From NCBI GenBank assembly GCA_037389465.1, contig JAZARR010000105.1:4030001-4094000 (forward strand): a DNA stretch of 64,000 nucleotides, written 5' to 3'. A model generated the notes under the pieces. The model saw only the letters and a program-made list of their open reading frames with translations. It ran no database searches and was not told the DNA's origin. The position numbers and the translations under genes are program-made. Within the stretch, counting starts at the first letter, position 1; the number at the start of each line of letters is the position of its first letter. Source of the stretch: Baylisascaris procyonis (lineage: Eukaryota; Nematoda; Chromadorea; Rhabditida; Ascarididae). Positions 1 to 13,500 of the stretch are shown here, in pieces.

Positions 1-3000
1 GAAATTTTTGCTCATTATGACTTGAATCCAACATGCCATTTGCGTGATTTTTCAGTATGTTCACTTGAACAGTTTAGAATGACGCTGAGAGCAATGAAAT
101 CTTAAATGCATTCAGACATCCTCACTTCTTTCGAAATTTTTTGTGAAATTTTTGTGAATTGAGGTGGTTGCAATGATTGTTTCATCCCACTACCTGCACT
201 GCGCGTTCGTTTGATGAGGAGCGGTAAGGTTTATATAGGCTGCATGGCTACGTACTCGGTGTTTATCACCGACGTCGTCGTCTGTGTTGTGCTTGGTTCT
301 TTTTTTTTTGCTTCTGATGTTTTCTGCGCGGTTATTTTGCAGAATTTTTCTTTTGAAGGTGATTGGACCTGTGCAACGTCCTTCTCGACTCGTACCCAAT
401 TTGGGTGTCGTCGGTGATTCAAGTGCGAAGTAATGCTTTTTTCAGTTTCTTCTGCCTGTTTCATTCTTTTTTCTTTTTCTTTTTTTTTTTTTTGAATTTA
501 TAGGGTGTTCTAAGGCAGTATGCTAATATTTGCTTCTTGAAAACGTACACGAGGGAAGGAGGGAACTGGTTTGTTTATTGTTAATTAAGTCACTTGTTGG
601 CTTATTTGGAGCATATTTTATTCATTGATGCATAAGGTTCTTCTCGAATTGTTTGTTTCAAAGAAGATAGTAGTTAACAAGGAAAGTGGTTTACTTTCCA
701 GGTTGGCCATAAGAAGTGTTGTTGGCTCTCAAATTTTGATGCCAACTTAGGAGCGGCGTAATGTAGAGCGAAGACGATATCAGTTTGAATTGTCGAAGTT
801 AAGGCGATTGTAGCACCTATGAATCAAAACGAATCTCATTCGCTTATATCAGAATATCATACTAGAACGTCTGCATTTGCAGAGTTTTGTATACGAAGGT
901 TGGTAATTGCTGAGCTAATCCCTATGTGGAGGCTCAGCGAATATTTGGAGAATTCCGCAGTATGGACCTTTTGGAGAACCTTCGTATTTTTAGATACCCT
1001 TTTCATGCAAACATTCAGTGAGTTTTGGAGAAGCGTCTGCTAGATTCGCTTACGGTTATTCAGCTAATTTTCCTTGGCTCGAGTGCAAAGGGTTCTTTTC
1101 TTATCGAATTGTGCAGTAGTTCCATTTGATTGGCTAGTATGGGTTCGATGAATATACGGAAGAGAATAATTGATTTTTCCTCGTAATTTTAATGTGGTAA
1201 TGTTTTGAATGGCGATTTCGAATGAGACATACAGATTTACTCAATGCTTTCTTACCACTAAAAGAGGAACACCGTTTGCGATAGTGCATTAGTGCTGTGA
1301 GACTTGCCTTTCATTTAGCTGTTCTAGTCATTGTGTGGTGCATTTATAGAATTTTCGAAAACGTTTTCACCGGAGCTTTGCTATAGAAGCTTCAACATAG
1401 TAGTGCAGGGCACTTTCGCTTCCGATCATGAAACTTTGCTTCGATTATAGGCGCTTGCTCTTTATGCTGCTATCTACTTAACGCTTAATTAACACTTTGC
1501 TGTTATTTTTGATCATTTATGCGATCGGTCGGTCGATTTGGTGTAGGCAAGTCGGTTTGTAAAAATGCTTACGCTGTTTGATTGCTTCCCACTCCCTGGC
1601 TGCTGTTTTTTTTCTTGCAATCAGCATGGTTTGCATGGGGCTGCTAAATTTTCTTCTCACCTTAACAACTGTTGAGGGCGTAGTAAAATTTGACGTCACT
1701 TTGGTTATAAGAAGCGAACAGCAGTAACAGATCTCGGCGGTCAATTTTCACGTCTCGAGTCGCACGTTGATTTCTTACTTCATGTTTTCTTCTTGATTTG
1801 TTTTTTGCACATCACATCTGTGTTGTTGTCTGTAGATCCAACGCAGGTCGGCGGCACCCTTTTGTTTTCTTTTTTATGTATACAATAATAAAGCGGTTAA
1901 ATCTTTCTGGTATACCAGAAGTTGTTTCGATATCCATCCTCCCGAGGTGTCTTGCACAGGTGTCCCAGTCATCCTTATCGCTTCATGACCGCAGAGGGCC
2001 TTCACCACCCACATTCTTGAAGGCCAAGAGTTGTGCTGTTGCAGCCCTTCCGAAAATTATCTTTTCCGTGTAATTGTTCGACGTGATGTATCAAGCACTT
2101 CATCTGTTTCTTCTGCCACGACCATCGTGTTTGTTTGGATCTCTTGGCTGAGCTTTTGTCTCTTTGCTTTCCTCTTGAAAGTCGGTAACAGACTACATGC
2201 ACTTATGGGACATTCACGTGTGTGATCCGATGCTCCATTGAATTGCAACTGCGAACGCTAAATCGGCACTAGTAATCGTCAACTGAAGCGAATGGTACGA
2301 TACTCGATTCGCATTTGTCTTGTTGCAACATTCGAGTACATAACCCGAGTGACATTGTTCGCCAAGCATGCTAGCAGTTGTTGTCATTCGTCTCTCAACC
2401 TGCGTTTACTGTTGTCCTTGTTGTTTAGCTCTTCGGGATTTTTGAAGCGGTTCATTTCTTTTCGGTCACAATAAAGGCATGCACCTATTTGTTGTTCAGC
2501 TTTTTTCCGATTGCTGCCTTCGAGATGTTTTGCGGGGTGTTTTTTGTTATGTAGTTATTTCCGGTCATTTTGTTTGTTGTTTTTTTTTTCGCAAAAGGCA
2601 GTCTGGTGTTTTTTTCGCAAAAGGCAGTTCCATATTGCTTATACTTTTTTGGAGTACATGCATAATATTTAAATTGGCGCGTTCCACATGCTTTTATTAT
2701 AACATCTTTCCAATATTTCGCATTTAACAAGAAGGAAACCTCGTTCGCAACTTCTCTTCCCTCAAACTATTGCATGAATTGTGTGCACTGTTTATATGGA
2801 ACTTAACAGTGTTTGAATGTCACTGTTCTTGTTTGCTCCATGTTTGCACTCCGGTTACTAATGTTTTATGCACTCCAACATGTTGTTCTTGTCTGCATGC
2901 AAGAGTAGCAAAAAAGATTTCAATTTTAATTGAGAAATGATCTCTTCGTTACGAATTTGGTTTAAAAACTAGCCATCCATGAAAGTGTGAATAAGCACAT

Positions 3001-5625
3001 AGTCTTGTTTTCCGAGTCTTGATCAAACCATGGAAAGCATTCAGTTTGTTCATTTGTGTGCACCCAAATTCATTTCTTGCGTTACCTAACTGATGCTTTC
3101 TATATTCGACACTGAAACCCTCTTTTATTGAAAGAAATGTGTCAAAAGAGGATTAGAACAATGTTGAGTCGTAAGCTTTGTAGCAGGCCCCTTCACATAT
3201 TGATGGAGGGATGTTTAAGGGAAGGGAAGACATTCATGTCTGTAGAACACATATTGGAAAAACTGTAGTTGCTACTGCGGAACGTTCCACCTCGAATTTA
3301 AGATATTATGTTCATCGAATTGTTTTGTGCACGAAAAGAGAGCACCAAGAGGCAATTGGTAGAAATTGGTTATGAGGTATGCTTCATGTGCTTTACTGTC
3401 AGTAGTGAACACATTTGGGTGCCACTTGGCCGTCATGCAGAGCAACACAAAAGCAAGTTGTTGTCTACGCCGAACTTCGCCTTACTATATGTTAATAGAA
3501 CTACCAGGACACAGAGCATGGCAGAGTGTATGTGGCGACCCGTGCCGGCGGATAATGGGAGGTGCTAGCTTCGCCCATTATATTTCCTTTCAACCCCTTG
3601 AGTGGGAGTCCCGCGCTCCTGCAGAGGCAGTTAAAATGGGATTTTGAAGCCCTCAAGGAAAAATCCAAAACGACGGATCAAAATTGAGCCGTAGATTGCT
3701 TGCTCTGCGAGGTGAACAACCAGTTATTGACGAGTATGGTCGTTATAATTAGCCTTAGTTGTTGACTCCGATCATCGTAATTTTCTGTTGTGCAATGCAG
3801 CACTCAGTGTTATTTCCCTAACTATATTTTTAGTACTGGCATGGCAGTTGTTGTTATTGCCACAGGTGAAAAGTTGTTTGCACAATAGTAATATTATCAT
3901 GCTGTTATTGCTTATCATAACCATGCCCAAAGCAAACATAAACTGCCTATGGAGCTACAGTCATCAATAAGCTGCAACTCGGTGCGCGTTGCAAATATAT
4001 TTTCGAGCGTTCTAATTAAAATAGTAGTTTTTACATCCAACACAACAATGCTTTCATAAGTCATCGACCATATCTCCTTATGAATCATAGTCGTTGAACG
4101 TTGTTTTCGATGCCTGCAGAAAGAAAATGAGAAATTTCTTCCCAGAGCTACGATATGATCTCATGCAAAGCTTTCCTCTTGCCGTTTCACTCGATTCGTT
4201 CGATGAGTTTTAGGCATTTATTGCCTGCGGCATTCTTTTTGCCTATTTATTATATGTGAGGATAGTTTCAGATTAGAAGGAAAGGCGAGAATAGACAAGA
4301 AACAGGCCAGAAGAGCGAGTGGGCTGCTCGACTTCTTTCCTAGCTACAGGAAAAAGGTGCAAAGGAATAATTTTTTTTTTCTGTGGGACGAAAAATTGTG
4401 ATCTATTTTGAATTATAATTGTTGGGATTTGTCATTTCATTTGATGGTGCAAAGTACACAGCCTTCCTTCGTTAGCTGATGCAGTGAGCACTGCCGGTAT
4501 CTTTTTTAATTCCATTTTTCTCTTTCAAGATCGTTTAACTCTCATTCTTTTATGCTTTAAAATTATATCTCATATAATATCGTAGAAATGCTTAGCTGAA
4601 AGGTTTTTCGCATTTCTCTGTGACTGAGTGCCTTACCCGGCGACTCTTCAAACCTGTGCACGTCGGCTTATCAAGCGTTTCCGGGAACTGTGTGCTCTCG
4701 TCAGCTCTGCGTATTCACCTCCATGTGATGCTTTCAGATGTTTAACAGCATTTGTTGTGTTCAGACCTACCGATTAGTTCCCATCACATCTTAGACACTC
4801 GTAGTCTCTCAGATTCCCTCCCGGAAACCACCATGCCGGTGCTGATATGCTGCCATTTCTATGGTGGTACTGCATAACTTGCAAATAACTGATTTCAAAA
4901 AAGTTTGGTGACAACGGCATTACAACGCTGAAAGCAGTAAAATACGCTTTCTAAGTACAAGCTAGACGTAAATGTCATATGCCGCATTTTGTTAAATACA
5001 TTCAGTTTCATTTGTTTTTCATACATCTGCAACTGTAGATGATCCAATTTTCTATGAATTTCAAATCAAAAAGCCGCCTTAGAGGGCAGAATTTATTCGA
5101 TCCGTAAAATGGAACGAAAATAACAAAGCAAATATATTTCTCTTCCACTGGAACCACGTATTAGCGGAAACATACGCACTACATGGAAATCATCATTTTG
5201 TGATGTCTAACACCTTAATCGGAAAAGATACAAATTTTTTTTTTACGAAATTCGCATATTAGAGATTCTCATCCATCCACTAAGTTGACATCCATAAAGG
5301 AGAATGAGGTGCAAACCAAAGTGGGGAAAATGCAGACCAGACTGCATTTTAATTACGAGTACGGACGAGAAGCAGTACAACAAACAAAATTGTACTTATA
5401 CTATACCTGCGCTTCAGGCTTGATACAGTATTGTATCGTACTTCGTACACGTAGAAGTACGATACGAAAAATTCCATACATTTTGATACGATCACCTCAC
5501 TGATTATCAGCCCTTTCTTGCGGTAGGAATTATTTTAAACCTATTGTTTTTTCTAGTTTTTGCTTTCCTTCATGCATAAGGGCGCTAGTGAAAGCAGTTG
5601 TTTTATTTTTTATTTTTTGTTTCAG
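1..5625. other. Non-coding stretch upstream of the first recognised RhoGEF exon
   Basis: No exon can be defended here. Small ORFs exist in T-rich sequence but have no family resemblance and no chain of splice sites. A possible short exon lies near 1960-2070 (a CAG acceptor followed by an open Ser/Pro-rich frame), but its donor is weak and it cannot be joined in phase with confidence. Because the first recognised RhoGEF exon at 5626 opens with a splice acceptor, the gene must have at least one exon further upstream, here or beyond the window edge. Other contents are homopyrimidine runs, a short direct repeat around 2585-2637 and a strong hairpin at 5433-5465. Confidence 0.5.
5433..5465. repeat. 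Perfect 12-bp inverted repeat (hairpin) in a GATAC-rich cluster
   Basis: The arms GTATCGTACTTC (5433-5444) and GAAGTACGATAC (5454-5465) are exact reverse complements around a 9-nt spacer. A second, overlapping inverted pair, GATACA (5422-5427) with TGTATC (5432-5437), shares part of the left arm, and two further GATACG motifs follow within 30 bp. It lies about 160 bp upstream of the first recognised RhoGEF exon. No function is shown; a structured intronic RNA element, a protein-binding palindrome or a mobile-element relic are all possible. Confidence 0.6.
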
Positions 5626-7588
5626 AGAGGCGATCTTCGTACGCCACCCGTTGATTCCAACATACATGGATTTGATGTAAGTTTTTTTTTGTGAACATTT
5701 TTTCCATATGAGAAATAATTCGACCGATCATGAATCTGCGAAATTTCTATTTTGATGGTTGCTGAGCTAAATAACTTAGAAATAATGTAGATTATTTGAT
5801 AGAGAGATTGATTTTTGCTGATGTCTAATCCCCTTTATGCTATTCACTTCCTTAGAACGTTGCCTTCAGCGGATGGGGTGCATGCGACTTTCATCGAGAG
5901 GGAAATCTTATCCGATGCATTCAGATATCAGCAATCAACACGCTTTCTTTCATGCATAAGGATGGCATTTGTTTTTATGCAAGTGCGCGGTTGAAAAGGC
6001 GTCCAATGCATAGATGTGTCACTGCATAGATTTTCACTTTAGATGGTGCTACGAAGAATTTGTAGTGCAAACGAACTGACAGAATTCATTGAAAGGCTCA
6101 TTTTGACCCGACAAATGTGTCTATTGATCGGCTCATTGTTTAATAACATTAAACTGTGGATCACCTTGAAAAGCCAACATTCGCACAAATGAGGTAACGA
6201 AATTGGCGCAAAAGTTGTTACTTTTTGACATAAACTCACTCAGAATTATGATCGCAATTTCAGCGTCGCTCGACTGTTGCCGGGGAGGAGCCACCGATTA
6301 CAGGTGAAAATGTTCTAATCCGTTAAGGCCTGTCTGAGTTTATTGTTGTTCCTTAAATTTTAACAAACATTTTTAACATTCTTGTTGTTCCATTCCTTTC
6401 GGATTTCCTTAGTTCTTCCATTAAGTTCTGTTGCTTGTTTTTTTTTTTTTTTTTTTTCAATTTAAGCAGATCTATTCCACACAATGATGAGAACATCGGT
6501 TGTGTGGAAAAGACAATTCGTTCACCAAAAAGCTTATTTGCGTTTTTTAAAACCTTTTTTGGTCATATTTCGAGGCATGAGGCATCCTCGTTTTGTGCCT
6601 TTAATGCATTTGTGAAGATTGCTTCAGGCGATGCTTCAGCTGCATCAGCGATCGTCCACGTCGGGCGTAGATGATTATTGGGGAAGGATACCACCACATA
6701 TTGGTCATTTGCTTATTCGCTATTGTAGTTGAAATTTGAAATGAAGCAACTTCCTGGATTCATCAAAGCATGAGATAAATTCATAAGCAGAATCGGGTAT
6801 ACAAGCCCTATAATGTTTGCAGCTACGCTAATAAGAGCAGCATATTCCATCATCAGTCTAGTTAGGCTTAATGTAGCATCAACCACAATAAGCTCAACTG
6901 CGTGCCATTTACTGTGAACTTGAAAGTACATCGTTGCTCATTTTCGTCATTTTTTGTTTTCAAAATTGGTGAATATTCGGAGAGAGGTTTTGCATGTGAC
7001 GTCTTGGGGAAGAAGCTTATGGCAAACGGGTATGCGCAGCATTTAATTATTTGAACACCTCGTCTGGAATGGCAGCTACTCTCGAACACTCGATCCCGGT
7101 GATGAGCCGCAGTAAATAGAAATCCCCCTTACTACATATAAGCCCATTTTAGAGAAACTTTTGATCAAGAATGTTTTAGAACACATGTTTAAGGATATTC
7201 GCAATCTCGTACAGCAACGTTCAGGACCAAGTCCATTCGCTGTATCGGAGTTGCAAGTGCGATAAGTGAACATGGCAGTGAGTGACACATGGCGCCTTTC
7301 ATAGAAGGCTTATGCTGAATATAAGCTCTTCCCATGAAAGTAACGAAAAGACCGAGCTCACACCTCACTTTCAAACGTAAATGCTGTATGAAGTCGGTTT
7401 GAAGCCCTAAAGCCGGCTCCATTTCGAGTTAGCTGACTTCAGTGCGCCCCAAATATGTTGTATATTTCAGGTCTGCCTGACTCGTTGGTCAAGGCACTCC
7501 AGGAACGACCGAGCACAATCGGTGTGACAGATGGACGATTTATGGCAGCTCGCATTTCTGGAGCGTTCTGCCAATTTATCCCTCAGAT
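5626..7588 (+). CDS. RhoGEF exons 1-3 of the visible part: linker before the DH domain
   Basis: Three exons (5626-5676, 6264-6303, 7471-7588) give about 69 residues that join in frame to the DH exons. They encode a Pro-rich stretch (LRTPPVDS, GEEPPITG) followed by a segment containing LPDSLVKALQERPSTIG. No domain is recognised. The first exon begins after TTTTTTGTTTCAG and ends at GTAAGT, both good nematode-type sites. The first two exons are short and rest mainly on splice consensus and phase, so they are less secure than the DH exons. Confidence 0.6.
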
Positions 7589-10500
7589 GTAAGCGTTTTT
7601 AGGCTTTTTTTGTTGATTGCATCTCATGTTACTTGCTGTGTTGATATTGAACTGGATTTACGAATGTTTTGGATGTTTAATATTGCAATGATATCATTTT
7701 TTGCGGTTTTACATGTTTCTTTCTCTATAAAACTTATTTATTGCAGAGGATCTGTTTGCTTATATGTTTACAAATTTATATCGTGGATGTTAGAGTCAAA
7801 ATATGTCCGGACTCCAAAGTGCTTCGTTCCGTTACTTCATGACCTCCTGATCCCCCGAACTTTATTGAGACTGCCTGATTGGAATGTTATAGAAACAGGA
7901 ATTTCTGCAAGTAGATACATTGGCAGTAGGAGCCAGGTTCAAAACTTTTTGCTTGCAGTCTCACCGCCTCCAACATCTGTGAATAATTCTGAAATTGCTT
8001 CTGTTAACCTGACTTACTGCTTGAAATAGAAAGGCAAGAAATATTTCTATGTGATGATTAGTCGAGGGTAAATGATGGATCGCTTATGGCGTTTTATTCG
8101 GCAATTCGATTGACCCGAGCAGGTATGAAGGGCTTTATAATATAGGCCGTACTCCTTAAGTGTTTCCTAAACTTAAATCTTCCTATTCCATCACATCTTG
8201 GAGTAGAGAGTACATTCTTGAAATCTAGTATTGAAGAGTCTAATATTTTGTGTCTAGTGTAAGATGTTAGAGTCAAAATATGTCCGGACTCCAAAGTGCT
8301 TCGTTCCGTTACTTCATGACCTCCTGATCCCCCGAACTTTATTGAGACTGCCTGATTGGAATGTTATAGAAACAGGAATTTCTGCAAGTAGATACATTGG
8401 CAGTAGGAGCCAGGTTCAAAACTTTTTGCTTGCAGTCTCACCGCCTCCAACATCTGTGAATAATTCTGAAATTGCTTCTGTTAACCTGACTTACTGCTTG
8501 AAATAGAAAGGCAAGAAATATTTCTATGTGATGATTAGTCGAGGGTAAATGATGGATCGCTTATGGCGTTTTATTCGGCAATTCGATTGACCCGAGCAAG
8601 TATGAAGGGCTTTATAATATAGGCCGTACTCCTTAAGTGTTTCCTAAAATTAAATCTTCCTATTCCATCACATCTTGGAGTAGAGAGTACATTCTTGAAA
8701 TCTAGTATTGAAGAGTCTAATATTTTGTGTCTAGTGTAAGATGTTAGAGTCAAAATATGTCCGGACTCCAAAGTGCTTCGTTCCGTTACTTCATGACCTC
8801 CTGATCCCCCGAACTTTATTGAGACTGCCTGATTGGAATGTTATAGGAACAGGAATTTCTGCAAGTAGCACATTGGCAATAGGAGCCAGGTTCAAAACTT
8901 TTTGCTTGCAGTCTCACCGCCTCCAACATCTGTGAATAATTCTGAAATTGCTTCTGTTAACCTGACTTACTGCTTGAAATAGAAAGGCAAGAAATATTTC
9001 TATGTGATGATTAGTCGAGGGTAAATGATGGATCGCTTATGGCGTTTTATTCGGCAATTCGATTGACCCGAGCAAGTATGAAGGGCTTTATAATATAGGC
9101 CGTACTCCTTAAGTGTTTCCTAAACTTAAATCTTCCTATTCCATCACATCTTGGAGTAGAGAGTACATTCTTGAAATCTAGTATTGAAGAGTCTAATATT
9201 TTGTGTCTAGTGTAAGATGTTAGAGTCAAAATATGTCCGGACTCCAAAGTGCTTCGTTCCGTTACTTCATGACCTCCTGATCCCCCGAACTTTATTGAGA
9301 CTGCCTGATTGGAATGTTATAGGAACAGGAATTTCTGCAAGTAGCACATTGGCAATAGGAGCCAGGTTCAAAACTTTTTGCTTGCAGTCTCACCGCCTCC
9401 AACATCTGTGAATAATTCTGAAATTGCTTCTGTTAACCTGACTTACTGCTTGAAATAGAAAGGCAAGAAATATTTCTATGTGATGATTAGTCGAGGGTAA
9501 ATGATGGATCGCTTATGGCGTTTTATTCGGCAATTCGATTGACCCGAGCAAGTATGAAGGGCTTTATAATATAGGCCGTACTCCTTAAGTGTTTCCTAAA
9601 CTTAAATCTTCCTATTCCATCACATCTTGGAGTAGAGAGTACATTCTTGAAATCTAGTATTGAAGAGTCTAATATTTTGTGTCTAGTGTAAGATGTTAGA
9701 GTCAAAATATGTCCGGACTCCAAAGTGCTTCGTTCCGTTACTTCATGACCTCCTGATCCCCCGAACTTTATTGAGACTGCCTGATTGGAATGTTATAGAA
9801 ACAGGAATTTCTGCAAGTAGATACATTGGCAGTAGGAGCCAGGTTCAAAACTTTTTGCTTGCAGTCTCATTAGCATTCTTTCTTAGCTATGTTTCAGATA
9901 TTTTTCTTTGGATTAAGGATTACAAGTTCTTGCAATTTTTCCAAATTTGTAATGCATTTTTGCGCTTCGTTTTCAATTTCTTTATAACTGAAGGCCTAAT
10001 TTTTTTTTTTTTTTTTAAGTGTGGTATCTCTCATCGTTATCGCCTTGTAACGTTTTTTCTCGTACGCAAATATTATTTTTCATCTCATCTTAAACACTAT
10101 TATTGCATATATCCCCTTGATTTTTGTCCTGAAATGTCTCAATGAATGCTTCTGATTTCTTTTTCATCTAACACTGTTTTCAGCAACAAACCGAAATGGG
10201 CTGATCTGGAGTTGTGGAAGGATGATCCGCCCTCTTGGTCATCATGTAATGCACATTCGAAGCTTAGCAAACAAGAAAGAAAAAAGCAGGATCTCATATA
10301 TGGTAGCCTTTATGTTCATCCTAATTGTTTGTTTGTTTAAGGAAAGACTTTATGCACCGGAAGAGTTATTTTCACTTTTGTTGAGAGTGCATCATTTCAA
10401 TACAAAATTACTTCCAAAGGCCCTTTAGTTGGGTACCCTTGCAAGTGCATCCTTTAAAATCTTTTAAAGCTTCTATATTCATGCACGATATAAGCGTATT

Positions 10501-13500
10501 TTTCGATTTATCTATTGCACAGAGAAGTAATATTTAGTCATTTATTTGCACGATTAAGAATTTAGTGAATTGAGTGCGTATATTAAGAATACAGACCCTC
10601 TCTCTTCTACTATCATCATCTCACTGCTGAATTTAACCGTCCCATATGAAATGTAGAAAATGGGGACCTGACGTTTCTGATCTAACTTAATATTGAATAT
10701 TTGATCTATCCTTTAGTAGTTAGCCTGAATAACAGGTAAAATATATGCATTGCATTTCCTTGATAGAAAAAGCCATACATAGGCAGTAGATATTTGCCTG
10801 AGAAGCTTAATGCGCATATCTAAAAAAAAACTTTGGTGTTAATGAAGCGGTAGTAAATGTGAAACTAACTTTTCACCGATCTATTAGACTTCGCAGGCAT
10901 TCCTCCGGTCTTCTTTCTTTCGCCCTCGTTTCAGTGCTGTAACCTCGATGTTGTCATTGTTTCATGTTTCAGAAGTTTACCTCACCGAGAAGCACTATTG
11001 CCAAATGCTGGTCATTCTTCAGCAGGTTTGACCATTCCATCTCGAGTTTTTTTTTTTACGTTTTGTACGCGGTGCAAAAAAAATTTTTCTGGTCCCAGTC
11101 GAAAAGTTGTTTATCATTCTGTTACTCACCAATTTATTATTTTGTTATTCACCAACTACGCTTTCGAATTTAGCTATAGGAAAGGCTATGTTGCGGCCAA
11201 AATTTAAAAAAGAGGCAGCTAAGGCCAAAGAATACTTGGCTAGCTATATGTTGCTGAAATATTACTTGCCTAGCCATATGTTGCTGGAATATTCAAATTC
11301 TTCCCGTTTATAGGTCTATCAAGAGGGACTTCGTGTGAAGAAGATTTTATCGGAGGCGAAGAGGGCTGAGCTCATCCCACAGGTGCTGGATGCGTTATTG
11401 GATTTCCATCTGAATCTTCTGCGCAGACTGCAGAACAAGCGTAATGAAGCGGCGGTGGTTGATTCGATTTCACAAATCATCTACTCGGAGGTATGTTTAT
11501 TCGTCGATCAATTACGACTTTTTTTGTGGTCAAATCATGATATTTAAATAATCACTTTGTTGTTCTGTAGCGATCGTTCATTGTGCTTTCGTTAAATTTT
11601 TTAAAGTAAGTAACAGTGTTAAAAGGCGCCATCGTTCCATTTTGCATGCTTCATGTCTTGCTAGCTTTCCCGGTTTTCATAATAGCCACTCTATTGCTGC
11701 TGACACTCGGTTCATTGCTTGTTGCAGTTTGAGTTGTTGTCGAGTTGTTTCTACTCAAGCACCTCCGTGTTGGCGTGATAGGACACATCGGGTCAGCTGT
11801 GAGGCTTTTGGGGCACTGTTTCATTGCTCTTGCAACCCGTGATTGATGGAAGCTTTCAGTTCGAGAAGACAAGACTCAGTCAGGCTGCGGTCAATGCGTA
11901 TACGGAAATGTGTTCGAAGAAGGATCAGTGCGGACATTTGTATGATGAGTGGCGCGCAAAGAACAGCGATATGCGCAAGTTTTTTGATGTAAGCTTTTAG
12001 ATGCTCGTTTTGAACCATCAGCGAACTGATTTGCAGATGCAAGTGACAGTTCTGCTCACCGATATTCACGATTTTATCCTTGTTTAATCATGTTTCTTGT
12101 TTATTTTATTCTTGTTTAGTTTCTTAAAAGCACTACTTATTCTGTGATTGCGATCTAATTACACAGCTGTTGAGCTTTTCGTTCTCAATATTTCACATTA
12201 ATGAGTTTGTATCAAAATTGGCTGTAAACAAGATTTTGAATCCACCGAACATCGCAACCCTTTTCCACTGGAAATGTGTATGAAGATATAAACAACTGAA
12301 CATTAATACTTTCGTTATTTTATTCAGGCTACACCCATTTGTCTGAAAGCAAAATGCAGGTTTTTATCGCAAGTGGTTGACAGCTGACAGTTACATAGTT
12401 GTTGACGTTGTTTTTGCTTCAATTTTATATTTGCAATTCAGTGAAATGAAAAAAGTTTGTCTGAAATCGGTGGAAAGTTTGAAACTAATTTAATTCTGGT
12501 ACGTACCACGTCAGTTGTGAAGCGAGTTGAGTGAATTACCGTACTGTTCCAAACAGCGCGTAGCGCTCTTTTTAGTCGGGGATTCAAATTCGCCAAAAGA
12601 ATAAGCCTAGTGAGTAATTATATATCCATCGCAACTGGGTAGCGGGAGAATTGCAGATCGGTTTGCTTCCAGATTATGAGGCAGTTTTATGATGCTTGCA
12701 ACGGTGACATAGCTGTTTGTAGCTGAACTTTGTTTTTTCTTCCTCTTGCTGTCTTTTGGTTGCTGTTATGGTCTGTTTTTGTTTTGTAGCAATGTGAAAT
12801 GCATTCATATTCCCTGAAATCGTTGTTCCTACAGTGCTGAATAAAACGTCATGTGTTTTAGGAATACGAGAATGAACCAATGTACAAAGGACGCACATTC
12901 AAGATGTGTCTTCTTTTAATAGCTCAAAGGCTCACTAAGTATCCTATACTTTTTGAGCAGGTTTGTTTCCTATATTTCAATCTTTTAATGCTGTGTACTC
13001 ATGTGAACCGTTACCCAAATGGGAACTACAGCCAAAAACTCTTGCATACTATCATAAGAAACATTTATGCTTTAAATGAAAACGTATGCCGATGTTAACA
13101 GATATTTGCTCAAATTTTTTTGGAGCGTAGTCGGTGAGGTGATAATAATAACTGAACGTTTATTGGCATTCGAGGACAGCTGTATTGCTCGCAGTTATCA
13201 TCAGTGTCACTGTGGCTAATGCTTCCTTCCGCCTTCCTGCCCATCTCGCTTGAGGAAGATCGACCAATTTTGTTGCATCTACTGCATCGAATCACCTCCT
13301 CTGATCACCACAGCAACCATCCACCCCTCCCAGCATCACAGATTCTCGCCTCTCACTTCAAAGCGTGACTGAAAACACGGGGAAATAGAACGTATGGTTG
13401 AAAACAAGGGGGAGTGTAAAAAACCGTCATTAAAATGTCCCACGGGGAATGTCTTTGCTGTTTCACACACTCAGAGCACATCTTGAGCAGTTTACTGTTT

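Noticed and set aside
231..464. Hydrophilic minus-strand ORF near the window start
   Set aside because: It is the complement of a pyrimidine-rich stretch, which yields Lys/Glu/Thr-rich frames by composition alone, and it has no supporting splice signals.
7610..8029. 139-codon plus-strand ORF entering the tandem array
   Set aside because: It is intronic sequence of the RhoGEF running into repeat copy 1. The same frame recurs in the other longer-variant copies and is explained by repeat identity.
9693..10145. 150-codon plus-strand ORF at the end of the array
   Set aside because: It begins in the partial repeat copy and continues into T-rich intron sequence, giving a Phe-rich product with no domain.
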